DNA from: Camarhynchus parvulus
Taxonomy: Eukaryota; Chordata; Aves; Passeriformes; Thraupidae
Length of the DNA: 64,000 bases
Assembly: GCF_901933205.1 (NCBI RefSeq)
Contig: NC_044571.1
Span: forward strand, 8,161,420-8,225,419
Direction of reading: 5' to 3'
Both the position numbers and the translations under genes were made by a program. Positions 1 through 11,660 of this stretch are shown piece by piece. Position 1 is the first letter of the stretch, and each line of letters begins with the position of its first letter. A model generated the notes under the pieces. The model saw only the letters and a list, made by a program, of their open reading frames with translations, searched no databases and was not told the DNA's origin.

Positions 1-3000
1 CATGGGCACAGCGCCGCGATGAGCCCCACAGCTGAGGGGGAGGAGGCGGTTCGCCCTGGCTGTCTCGGCCGAAACGACCCCGGACGGAGCGGGGAAATGC
101 ACGGACAGCCTTTCCCCTTGCTTCCCAAATACATTCCCAAATACATTATCTTGCTCGGTCGGAAAACAGGCCAGCTCTCCTCAGCATAGTCGATTGGGTT
201 TAGGGTTTTTTCCCGGAGCGGAAGAGACCCCCATCTCCCCGGGCGCATAAGCAAACAGCTCCGAGAGCCCGCTCCAGAGGCTGAAGCGGAAGGGCTGACA
301 ATTAACATTTCCTCTGCTAGCAGAGATCTGCAGGCAGATCGCTCGGGAAGCGCATCGCCCCCTCCCGCGGCGTGCCCTCGCCGCATCGCGCGGTGCCTGC
401 TAAGCACTATGCGCTGTTTGCAGAGGAGATTTCCTTCGGGAATAGCCCGCCCGCTGCCCCGGACCCTGCCCCGCAGCGCCCCGGGCACGCTCCGCTGGAG
501 CAGCCCGGGGAGCCCCCCAGCACCGCGGTTCGCCCTTTGGCGTTCCCCGCTCCCCTGCAACCACCTGAAAACAAGCCACCCTAACTCGCTCAGCGCAGCG
601 CCTCTGCCGCTTGCTTTTCCTTTCCCTTTCCCTTTTTCCTCCCCGCCCTGACCTCCCAAAGTTCGCTGGTCGGGGCCGAGTCGAGCCCGGGGACCCCCGC
701 CCGGCCCGTACGCCTCTCTGTGCTGGGAGCCGCGAGTGCGCCTCTCCGCACCAAGCCTCCGTGACGAGAAAGGCATCGTAGGCAGCCTATAAATAATTTC
801 CATTATGTTCAGCTGACAGCGCGAGGCGATTAATTTTAATAGCTGTATATTTGCCTGTTTCTCCTAATGCTCTGTAATGAGATGAGAAGCCATCCAACCC
901 CAGATGGCTCCAGCCGCCTCGTTATTTATTTATTTTGTGTGTGCGTGTGTGCAAAAGAGGGGCGAAGGGGAGGGGGGGTGGCGGTTCCTGCGGGACCGGC
1001 AGCCCCCCCCGGAGCTGCCCCTGTCCTCGCCGCTCCCGGTGTCGCCCCCGGGACCGCCCGCGGGCCGTAGGAGCCATCATGACACTGCACATTCGGCCGC
1101 CGGGGCTCTGCCACTCGTGCCGTGGCGGGCCGGACCGGGGCCACCACCGGCTGGGGGTTTCGGGAATATTTATTTTATTTATTTATTCTCTCCGGTCGCG
1201 CAGAGAGTGGCTGCGGGAGCGCCGGGGGCCGATCGGCGCGGGAGTAAATGCAGCGGATCGATGTCGTTTGGGGTGAGGGGCGGGCGAAGGGGACCACGGA
1301 TCAAAGCCCATCCTATTAACCTAAATTTCGGCTCTGCGTGGCCTGCGGTCCGGGGGCCGGCGGGAGGGGAGCGCTTTGTGGGAGCCGGGAAAGCGACCAC
1401 GCCGCCCGCCGCCGGCACCAGCCAGCGACGTGGTGGTGGCGGTGGTGGTGGTGTGTGTGTGTGGCGGTGTGACAAAGCCTCGCCGCGCTGAGCAAGCTGT
1501 CCCTCAGCCCAGGCGGCGGGCGGGGGAAGGGAGGGCGAAGGGAGGTTTCGACATGTAGGAACGGCGGAGCGAGTCCCAGATTTGGGGACTCCAAAGCGGG
1601 GGAGGGCGAGACGGGGGCATTCCCTGGTAGGACGAGGCTGCTTAACCAGGTGGAACACTACCGAGGCGAGCACCTGTGTCTTTTTCTAAAAGGCGTGTAC
1701 CGATAATTACGAGAGTTAATTGCATTGCTTTGAAGGTCATTTGAAGTTACGGGGCTGTGTTGGTTTTTTTTTTTCAGGCTAGCAGACAATGCCCGTGCAC
1801 TGTTTTAAATGTAAATCAGAGGGTATCCGCATAAACCTGTATTGTAGGATCGAGGCGTAATGGATTCACTCCGGCTGTGCCTGAGCTCGCCACAATACAG
1901 CTGAGCAGCCGAGCTGCGAGCGCGCCGGGGTTTCTCTGCGGAAACGCAGTTGCCGAAGAACATGAAAAGCATTAAATCGTGACGGGAAGGGGGCGGCGGG
2001 GATGCATTTAGGGTGGGTGGGGGTGAATCTCGGGACCGAAAGATGCGTAGCAGCGGCGCAGCCACCCGTCGCTAGCAGCCAGGAAGTTTCTCACCCCGGA
2101 GAGACACGGGGCTGGCGTGTCACGCACCGTGGCACCGGCGGGGAGGGCCCTGGCATCGCTCCTCCCGCGGGCGTGGAGAGGCATCGTCTCTTGTTGCCTG
2201 GCATGCCCCACCTGGGGCACGGCCGTTCCCAAAGGCTGCTCGCTCATGCGGAGGGCCGGGGGGAGAAGGGCTGAGGAAGAAGGGCTGGTCCCCCCAGGCC
2301 CGGAGGACTTTATTCCCAACCCCCCCCTTCCCCTGTGTAGGGCAAGTTCCGGCCCGGCCCGATCCAGAGGAATGTGGCATAAGGGAGACTGGCCCTTAGC
2401 CCATCCCCACTGCCTCTGAGCCTTCATTAATCGCAGCGCCCGGGGCCGCGGCGCACCGCCGAGCTGGCCTGCCGTGAGATTAGCCCGACGCCCCGGGGTA
2501 CGGCTCTTCCCGGCGGCGCTGACAGCCAGCCCGGCCCCCGCTGGCCCCGCTCCGGCACCTGCGAGCAGCTCCGCCGGAGGCGAGGACGTGCGCAGGAGTC
2601 CGCAGAGCGCCTTTCTTCTCTCCCCCTTTCCCCACTAATAACAGGGCACCGCTCGCAAGGCGGTCGCGCCGCACGGAACAAGCGTTCATTGATTTCCACC
2701 GCGGGGCTGCGGGGGGAACGCGGGGCGCCGTGCCGCGCTCCCGGCCCCGCAACAGCGGCGGCGAGGGGGGCACCGACCGGGCAGGGACCCCCTCCACCGC
2801 ATCCCAGATGGGAGGGAGTGTGCACATCCGCGGGGCCGCCCGTAAGGGAAGGCGTTCCTCTCCCTAAGGATGTGCCGGTGGTTCGGGGCTGCCTCCCGGA
2901 CGAGCGGAGGGGCCCCAAGGCGAGCGGCGGCCGCGGAAGATGCGGTCTGCCCCTTGCCGCGATGCCGGGCCACCCTCATGCAGATCGCGCCGTGTCACCT

Positions 3001-3780
3001 CCCTGATGGCAACCACCACCCGCCTCTCCAGAAAAGTCGTCAGCCCGGTACCGCCGCTTCCCCCGTTGTCCACGGCAACCGGCGTATCTGATTGAACCTC
3101 GTTGTAGGCAGTGACACCCGCGTAATGGATCATCCTGTCAGTGCTTTTTTATCACAGGCATTTATTTTGGTCACGGCTGGTGATAACTTTGGTGTTTATC
3201 CCTTGTGTCGTTACGGGCCCTGCCGCGATCTCTCTCCCGCCCTCCCTCCCCGGCGGGCGGGCTGGGCGGACAGGCTGCTCTGGGACCGCGGCTCCCCCCG
3301 CCCGTCCGGGAACTGCTGCGAGGGGTGCCCCGATCCCCCTGGGCTACCGATACCCCCCACTACCGCCCTGGGCTTCCGTGGCCTCGGCCGGGGACGGATC
3401 GATCTGTTTGGTTTGGTTTGGTTAAGCGCCCTCCCCCGATCGCCCTGGCCTCTCCGGGGCCGGGTTATCTTGGGTCACGCTGGCGCGGAGCGCCGGGTGC
3501 GGTAAGAGGCTCCGGCGGAGCCCTGGTGCAGGAGGGAGCCGGGGGAAAAAAGTGCCGTTCGCAGGTCTCCATCAATCCAGACACTTCAAAAGTAAATAAA
3601 GCAGGGCAGGGAAGGGCCTCCAGGGAAGGGAGAGAAGAGGCCTCTGACAGGCGATTGTCCAGGGCGGAGCCAGGGCTATTTCCAGCCCGGGAATAACAAC
3701 ATTTGGGCTGCGGTGGCTCCGACCCGCGTGTCCAGGAAAGACCGGATCGGGGTGTTTGTTTTGCTTTTAATTATTATTTT
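1..3780. other. GC-rich noncoding 5' flank, segment 1
   Basis: No gene is supported. CpG-dense stretches (about 360-760, 960-1560, 2030-3090 and 3200-3560) alternate with short AT-rich patches at 780-870, 1680-1860 and 3100-3200. Long reading frames occur on both strands, but they have low-complexity Pro/Arg/Ala/Gly composition, no recognisable domain and no convincing splice structure. A TATAAATA sits at 788-795 just downstream of a CpG-rich stretch. It lies in AT-rich surroundings (the AT patch continues with TAATTTTAATAG), so I treat it as weak evidence for a promoter. The AT-rich patches inside CpG-rich DNA resemble conserved noncoding elements, but this cannot be tested without an alignment. 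Confidence 0.5.
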
Positions 3781-5220
3781 GACGGCGGGCTGACGCAGCG
3801 CAGCAAACAATAACCCCAAGCCGTCCGAGAGGGGCACCGGGGAGCAGCGCCGCCCCAGCCGGGAGGGAAGGAGCCCAGCGAGGGGGCGGGCGCGGGGCCA
3901 GGTTTGCCGCCTCCCGCGGAGGTCGGGGCCGGAGCCACGGGGCCGGGAGGAGCCCGCTGGGGCTGGGGCGGCCGGCCGGGGACGGCCCCGCAGGGAGGCG
4001 GCGCGGGGGGCAGGGGGGGCGGTGAGAAGCAGGACCGGGGCCCCCGGCGCGCTCGCGAGCGGAGGTGTGGGGGGAGGCCGCCGCTGTTATCTGGGTCACT
4101 GGGGTTAGAGGGAGCAGCTGATAGAAACAGAGGAGCTGAGCTCCCGCTGCTGCAGAGATAGAGCCGCGATATGGGCCAAGCAGGCACCGAGCTGGAGGAA
4201 GGGCGAGAGGGAGGGAAAGAGGGAGGAGGAGGCGGCGGCTCGTTCCGGCTCCCGAGCCGAGCCCAGGTGCGCTGTGGTTTCCCTGCGCTCAGCGCTGTGC
4301 TCGGCGGCCCCCCTTCCCTCGCTCCCCATCCCCCGTCCTCCTCCCCGTCTCCCTCCAACGTTTAACCCTTTCCCACCTCCGCGGGGCGGGAGGCTGAGGC
4401 GTGCGCTGGCCCGGCCGCGTCCCCTGCGGTTCCCCACTCCCTCCGTGGCAGAGACTGATCACGGTGGGGGAGAAGCGGGGGGGCCCGGGGGGTTTGGCCT
4501 TGTGCTGCCGAGCACCGCCCTCGGGCAGCTCCCGGGACCCGGCTTTGTACACACACACACACATACACACACTCACGCACACACACGCCCAGCTGCGCTG
4601 AGCCGAGCCAGCCCCGGACCAGCCCCCGCCTGCCGCCGCCGCTGCCCGTGCGGCCGATCTCGGTTACAGCCAGCCACCCAGCGGGGTTGGCTGCTGCAGC
4701 CGCCGCCTTCCTCCTCCTCCCCGGTCCCCGCCGCCCTTTTCCTTCCTGCTCGGGCTGAGCTGCCCCGGAGCTCCCCCGGCTCGCCGGCGGCGGCCAGTCC
4801 CCGCTCCCGGGCCGCGGCCGGCGGGGAGGCGGATGCGGAGCGCCCGGGTAGGGGAAGGGCTCTCCGAGCGCCCCCATCTCGCGCCCAGCCCTTTAATCAA
4901 TTTCACCCTATTAATTATTAATTTTACGCCAGTCAAGCTTGCCCAGGAGGAGCGAGGAGGGGGAGGGGAGGCTGATGTCAGTCGGAGGCGGCGGCGGGGC
5001 CGTGTGCCAGGCTCCGCGCTCAGCCCCGGCCCAGCAAGTTTCGGCTCCGCTGGCTCGGGCAGCTCCGCTCGCCGAGAAGCGGGGGAGGCGGCGATCCCCA
5101 TTCCGGTGAATGATGCGGTCCCCCCCTCGCACACACATGCACACACGCTCTCCCTCTCTCTTTTCCGCTCCCTCCCCTTCTCTCCCCGCCCGCCCCCCGT
5201 GTAGACACATCCATACAAGG
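3781..5220. promoter_or_regulatory. CpG-island-like block with CA repeats
   Basis: CG dinucleotides are dense from about 3790 to 5100, with long G runs near 3990-4020 that could form G-quadruplexes. A short AT-rich element at 4890-4935 (TTTAATCAATTT followed by TTAATTATTAATTTTACG) interrupts the block and resembles a homeodomain-type binding cluster. An interrupted (AC)n tract lies at 4549-4586 and a shorter one near 5130-5150. No coding exon is recognisable. CpG islands of this kind normally mark promoters or Polycomb-responsive regulatory DNA; that function is inference here. Confidence 0.5.
4549..4586. repeat. Interrupted (AC)n microsatellite
   Basis: Alternating AC with single interruptions (ACAT, ACTC, ACGC) inside a CpG-rich block. 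It is read directly from the sequence. Confidence 0.9.
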
Positions 5221-8200
5221 GCCCATTGCATCGTAGCGATGATGGATCGTGCCTAGCGGGGGTGATTTGGTGTTGATCGCATATTATCACGGGCAGGTTG
5301 GACTGGTTGCTGATGGACGGCTTTCTAGCAAGCCGCTCCTTCCGACGCTCGGGGAAGCAGCTCGATCGAAAAAGCAGCTTGCTTTTAACTCCTTCTCTCA
5401 CCAGCACGCGTAGGGCAAAGCTGAGCATCTGTCACAACAGCTCTCCGGATAGCACTTTTCCCTCCTCCCGCTCCGTTTTCGCCGCGGCAGCCCCGCCGCC
5501 GGCTGGTTCTCCCCGGCACCGGACGGGCACCGGGCAGGTCGGGGGGGGCTGGCGAGGAGGGATACCCCGGCTCTCCCGCGGGTGAGCTGCCTGCGGGGCG
5601 GAGCAGTGCCCTGGCGGAGAGAGATGTACCTGGGGGTCCCCACAGCCGCCCGGGGAGAGCCCCCAGCCCCAGCCCGGAGAGAGCTGCTCTGTCTCCCTGT
5701 CCTCCTCCTCGCCTGTTTTTTATGTAAGTTCCCGCAGATACAAAGGCAGTTTCGTAATGCCTCCCGTCTGCGAGGAGCGGGGACCTTGGCTAACCTTTCG
5801 ATAAACTGATTGCAAGTGCCTGGTGGCGGCCCGCACTGGCAGCACAAGGCACGGGGACAGGGTCAGCGTTTCGGTGACAAGCACCGAGGTAGCCATGGAT
5901 CCCTGCGAAAGGCCTGCTCGCAGCCTGCCTCCTCAGAAACGCTTCGTGCGAGCGCTTATTCTCTGGCGAGAGAGGAGGGCGGTGGAGGGGAGGCTTAACC
6001 CTTTCGCTCCGCGCCGCCAGCCGCGTCCCAGCCGCCCGCCCGCTCCGAGCCGTGCCGTGCCGAGCCGTGCCGGTCAGCCCGGGGCACCTCCGCCAGGACC
6101 AGGAGGGGCAATGCCCCGGGATAAACCGCCTCTTCTCCTCGTGATGGTGCAGGACAGGGAGCCACGAATTGTATTTTTATTTGTTTATTATTTATTTTAA
6201 TGTAATGTTTATTTAGTTTATTTTTTCCCTTTTTTTTCTTTTTATTTTAACGCAGGACTCGAAAGCGATGGTGCAGCGAGCTGCCTCCTTATCTCGCTCT
6301 TCGCTGCTAGTTTAACTCCTTCCGCCAGGCCCAGCACAGGTTCCTCGGGCCGGGGATTGTTTTCTGTTTGGAAACTGGAGAAAGGGGGAGGCTATCGGCA
6401 GGAAAGCAATAGCTCGCTCTCTCTGGAGAGCTGCTCTCCAACAGGCAGCGCCTTGAAATCTATTTAAAGAGAGGGAAAGGCGGGGGGAAGAACAAAGGGG
6501 GAGGAGGAGGAGGCCGAACCAGAGCCAGCCAGAGAGGGAGAAAGCGATGGATCAGCCGGTTTGCAGCGTACATCAAGCTATCACATCTGTATATGCTCCG
6601 ATCGATGAAAAGGATGGATAATATTTGTCAGCTGCAGACCTTTTTCTTCTCACTTCCCAAAGAAAGGACGGGGGTTGGGGGAAGAGAAGTAATAGGGAGT
6701 TTCAAGGCCAGAGGCACTTCCTGGTACAACCAAATAGAAAAAAAAGGCTAGGGATTATTATTAATTATTTTTATTATTCTTCAGCCATCAAAAGGACGAT
6801 CAGGGGACCGTGCAGCCCTCTCTGCCCGCTTCTTCACGCTCTTACTCCTTCCCCCCCACCCCGCTTTCTTTCTTTCTTTTTTTTTTTTTTTTTTTTTTTA
6901 ACTCTGGTTCCTTGCAGGGCTCCAAAGATTTAACCCTTTGCTTGAGGCTTGAGGTGGGTGAGGCACAAAAGCAGACCGTGAAAGCCTTGGACTGAAAAAA
7001 AAAAAAAAAAAGAAAAAAATATAAAATGCACCCCGACACAAGCTCAGCGAGAAGTCAGTAAAACGCACCGTTACACACACAGCGACGTGGTTTGGCTTTA
7101 GGGAAGACAAGGGGGGGGGACGAAGAGCGAGAGAGATGTAGCCTCGCTCTCCACCGCTCCCCGGTTCTGCCAGCCCCTCGCCTGGTGCCTGCAGTTGCAC
7201 TCTGAGTAAATAGTTCCCACACATGGTCCACATTTTGCACAGCAGCAGCGTGTTTCCTCTCGGTCTCTCGTTGCTGCTCTCCGAGCAAAGGAAATAAAAG
7301 AGAAGGAGAGAGCTTTAGAGGAAGTTAAAAATCAGACGAGCTGAGAAAAGGCTCTGTGTCACACACATCCTGAACGAAAGCGAAAGCCCAGCATTTCGGC
7401 CCGGTGAGCGCCAAGCTCTCACCTCCTCAGTAATGTCACTAGCATACGTGTTGGACACACCGCGGTTAATCGCTTACACCCGGCCAGACGGGCTCTGGGC
7501 CGCTCACAATAGCCGGGCTGCCTGCGGAGCCCTCCGGAGGAGCCGCTGCCCGCTCACCTCCTGCTCGCTTCCCGGAGCGCTGCAGGCTGGCAGCTGCACG
7601 CAGGGAGCGCCCCGGGTGAGCCGGGCTCCTTCCCCGCCACCGGGGGATTCTTCTGCCCTGGAAATGGGGGTGCCCGGCAGCTCAGCCGTGTGTGCAGAAA
7701 TGGCGATGCCCTGCACTCCTGGAGGGGCACATCCCTGGAGGGGCGGTGGGACCTGGAGGGTTTGGGATGGGGTTGCTGGGTGTGCTGGGTGAGCTCCTAG
7801 GCAGGTCACCACTGTGAGAGACGACCCCACCGTTCCCTGCACTGGGGTCCACCCCGGGCCTCCGAGGCGCTGCTCTCCCCTTGCTTGGGGAGCTGGTGCA
7901 GGGTGCAGAGCGGAGTGTGCTGCTGGGAAACCATTATCCGGCGTTCTCCTTTTCTTCTCCCACCAGGCCCTGGCTCTGTCCCCGCCCGCCCCTGAGCCGG
8001 GATCAGCCAGATGATCCTCCGGCCGTCGGCTGAGTGGCAGCCGCTTCGTGGGTAGCATTAGGGCTCGGCCACTCCGCGCTCCCGTGACCCCGCCGTGTCT
8101 CTCTGCCTCCATCGCAGCCTCTCCGAAGCCCAGTACCCCATCAGCTCTCGCTGTGTGATATTTAAAAGAAAGGTTGCATTCTCCCCAATAGAAGCCCACT

Positions 8201-8580
8201 CGTTTCCTTGTTGCCAGGAACAAAGCGTACATTCAGAGGGGTGGCTGTTGACGGCTCCCTCTGTATAGCACTGGAAAGCGGGTGGCCTTTGGTTACTGGC
8301 AAGGAAAATTCTAATCAGGGTGCTTGTAAGCGGGGCTTTATAGAAGCTTAGTTACAAAAGGCTTACACCAGAGTAATGCAATAACTATAATAACAGCCAG
8401 GGAGCCCTAAAGAGGGTGGAATGTGCTTGTGTCTGGATGATTTTCCCCGCTCGCACAGAGAGGGACTGTTTACCGCGAGTGCCATTAAGTATCGCTGGAA
8501 ACTCACCAACCGCAGACTTATTTCAATATACTTTATTGTTGTATCTGCTCTAAAAGCGACTTGCTTTGGACGACTTCTAG
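5221..8580. other. Noncoding mixed-composition segment with poly-T/poly-A pair
   Basis: A CpG-rich patch at about 5440-6130 includes a GTGCC/GAGCC pentamer run at 6047-6072. It is followed by AT-rich DNA (6165-6260), a homopolymer pair (T23 at 6877-6899; A17 at 6995-7011 plus six more A) and moderately GC-rich DNA at 7400-8130. The 8130-8600 interval has lower CpG and mixed AT content. No reading frame has recognisable homology or a believable exon structure. Confidence 0.5.
6877..7018. repeat. Poly-T tract facing poly-A tract (inverted homopolymers)
   Basis: T23 at 6877-6899 and A17-G-A6 at 6995-7018 are separated by about 95 bp of unique sequence. The two tracts are complementary and could pair into a hairpin if transcribed. 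Either tract alone would be an ordinary homopolymer. Confidence 0.9.
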
Positions 8581-10830
8581 ATCGTCCTAGAGGAGAAGAG
8601 AGGCCGCCCTCGGGTGTTGGAGGAGGCTCTGAGCACAGGGGTAGTGCCAAGGGGGAGGGAGCTGCGAGCTGGGGCCCGGCCGGGTCGGGCAGTTGCCGCC
8701 GCCGAACAAAGTGGCGAGCAGAAAAGGCCCCCTGAGCCCAGCGGCACAAAGCTGTCGGGTCCTGCCCCCGGAGGTGTGTACGCTGCCACGACTCCTCCGC
8801 GGGGCCTCCTCGGCTGTCTCGGCCGATAAGAGCGTGAGGACCCCGAGGGACACGGGGGGAAGGAGGGGCGGAACTCAGCATCGCCCTCCCGCCGCTCAGT
8901 TCGGCGCCCCGGGGCGCCCCTGGCAGCGGTGCCCCCGCTGTTCCGGCTCAGCCGCTCCGGCTTGACGAGGCTAATGGGATCAGCCGCTGCCCTCCGCCAC
9001 CGCTGCCGCGTGTTGATTTTTCCAACCTCTCCGCCCAGCCCCGATGCCCGCCGTCCCCTAGCCAGACCCAGCTACTGCTTGGCCGCCGGCGAGGGGCCGC
9101 GGCTCCGGAGGGCAGGAAATGGCTTGGCCGGGGAGCCGGGGCGGTCACCCCGCCCGGCCGCGATCCCGGCGTACGGCGGCGGCCGGCGGGGGCTGCGCCG
9201 GGAGGCGCCCCGGAGACCGCGGTGGCCCCGGGAGGGACGCGTGAAGCGGGCAGAGCTCCACACCCCACACCCCCCCCCCCCCCATTACCAGCCTCCCCCG
9301 GCACCCCCGAGCAGACTTTGCTGCGCTTTATTTTAACGAAAAAACAGAGCGCGGCGAGCAAACTGCTGCTCGGCGCAGGGCAAGAGAAATGGGTTTTTAA
9401 TAGGCAAGGTCGGCGTGCTTGGCAGCCGGCCACCGCGGCCGGGGAAATAAACAAACAGAGGAGCTGCAACTTCAGGTCGGAGCAGAAGTTGCGCTCCCGG
9501 CGAGATGAGCCCGCGGGGCGAGCGAGCAGCCCCGGAGGGAGCGGCCCCGGAGAGCACCTCCGGCCCCTGACCCCTCACCTCGCCCCGCGGCCCCAGGACC
9601 GGAGCGGGGCCGGGGCAGGCAAGCCCCGTGCGGTGGCAGGCGCAGTGGCGCCGGGCTGGCAGCGGGCTGAGGGCAGATGGCCACCCTTGTTTATCGCGTT
9701 CCGGCGGTGCTGCACGCCGAACCGCTGCTGTGCGGCACGGCCGGCCCCGGGGAGGCAGGAAGGGAGAGCTGGAGGGAGCGGGAGCGGAGCCTCCCGATCG
9801 CGAAGCGGCAACACGGCGTCTGCCGGAGGGTTTGCAGCCGTGCCCGGGGGCTCCCGCTCCCTCCAGCGCCGGGGCTCGGCCGTGGCGGCCCCGCCGGCCG
9901 CACCGCGGGGGCGCCGCGCTCCCGCTCTGGCGGCGCGTTCCGGGCTCGGCGCCGAGCGAGCACTCCCGGCAGCCGCGCATCAGCCTCTCCGCTGCCTCCC
10001 GCCGCCGCCTCGCTCACTGCCGGCTCTGCAGGCGGCAGGGCAGAGCTGACCCCGCGGCTTCTCCAGTGGCACTGGCCCCCGAGTGGCCTTCAGGTTTTCC
10101 CCGGGCAAGGAATGGGGGCGGGGGTCCGCTCCTCCGATCGCTCTTCCCGAGCCTTTCTGCAGCGTCGGCCGCCTCAGGCCCACACGGGGGGAGGCGGCTC
10201 CCGCCTGAGCAAGGGTTGCAGCCACTCTGCTCGCGGAGGGCTCGGAGGGGACATCACTCTTGCATCCAGTTGCTAACAGGGCCAGAAAAGCCTCAAGGCT
10301 CCCGAGGTGAGGAAGGGACTCTGCCTGCAGGCAGCAGAGGAGGACGAAAGGAGCTGTGTCAGGAGAGCCGGGAGCGAAGTCCAAGCCTGGGGAAGCTGGA
10401 CGAGAGCTCGAGAAGAGGCCGGCAACACTCGCCCCGGCGGTCACAGACCTCTCTTTCCCGGCTTGGCGGTGGCAGGAGACGACCTCTCGCCGCTGCCATG
10501 GTTCCCAGCGCAGCACGGCCCGAGCTGGGGCCTCGGCGCGCCGGGAGGAAGAACGGAGCGAGCCGCGCCCCTCGAGCTCCCACGGAGCCGCGGCCTGAGC
10601 TCCCAGGGGTGCTACAAGGCCACGACCATCTCTCAGCCACTCACGACAAAGGGAGAATCCCCCCGGTCCCGCCACTCCTGGCAGCTGGAGACACCGGGGG
10701 CTGCCACCGGGACGGGCGCCGGGCAGGGCTCCTCACCGCCCGGGCAGCTGCCCGGTTTTTGGCAGATCGCTCTGCAGACGGCTCCCAAGGCCTCCTGCAA
10801 GGGCTGAGATGGGTCACGGGGAATAGCTGA
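8581..10830. promoter_or_regulatory. Large CpG-island-like block
   Basis: CG dinucleotides are very dense, especially at about 8860-10200, with a C run near 9265-9280. The block carries a long open frame on + (9628-10830) and several on -. None shows a domain, and they overlap each other in all frames, as expected where stop codons are rare. A GAG followed by GTGAGG near 10310 matches a splice donor, so an untranslated first exon could end here, but no transcript evidence is available. Confidence 0.5.
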
Positions 10831-11660
10831 ATAGTGAGATAGGCCGGGCTAAAGCACGGCAGGGAGAGCGGGGACCGGCCACAGTGGAGGAAAGGGAGAG
10901 GTGCAAAGGGCCGGGGTGAGGGGGTGACAGGCAGAGCCAGCAGCCGGCAAAATGCTGAGCTGGCAGCGGGCCGAGGAGCTGGGGAGCGCTGCAGTCCCGA
11001 CAGCCAGGGGAAGGGGACATGAAGGAGCAGCGTGAATGGGGTAAAGACTCTTTCTTACAGACCTGATGTGACCTATCGTTTAAAAAATCTGGTTTCCCCT
11101 TCTAGTGCCAGGGTGTACCTGCAGGGTAGTCTCTGCCTTTCTGTCTCTCGTCCCATTATTCCACTACAGTCGAATCCTTCTGTTGTGACCTACAGCAGCG
11201 CTCTGATTTATTTTTAATGCGTTCCGATTCCTGTTCCGTTGTCAAGAGATGCATTGAGATTCATTTTCCATCCCCTGTTTTTCATACTTCTGTTCTGCTG
11301 GAGGGACCCGCCAATAGAGTTTAATTCGATTTGATATGATTTAATGAACACCTTTATCTTTTGTTTTTAGCAGAAGGATAAATAATACAACTGCATTCAG
11401 CTTTTGCTAAATCAGACATGTTTCCCACCAAAATCCTATCTGGTGACACACACTCACTGTAACATTTCATTAACAACCTCCCTGATTTATTGATTTTTAA
11501 TATTTGTATTAAATGTTGTGTAAAATTGAACTCAGGCGTTAGAAGAGATTGTGCACGTCACAAGACATGACTCCTACTTAATTGTTATTTTTTTTTCGGC
11601 CCTGGAACAACAGTTGGAAAGAGGCCAGCAGGAGGGAAAAAAATTAAAAATAAATTATAA
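10831..11660. other. AT-richer noncoding spacer
   Basis: CpG falls and AT rises between about 11040 and 11660, with TTTAATTCGATTTGATATG-like stretches near 11320 and TTTTTAATATTTGTATTAA near 11495. No gene, repeat family or RNA gene is recognised. The abrupt contrast with both neighbours suggests a conserved or regulatory spacer, but nothing in the sequence proves this. Confidence 0.4.

Noticed and set aside
788..795. TATAAATA at 788 as a promoter
   Set aside because: Lies in a generally AT-rich patch with no initiator or donor downstream; too weak to call.
9628..10830. 400-codon + strand frame
   Set aside because: Same pattern: CpG-island noise with no domain and no plausible ATG context.
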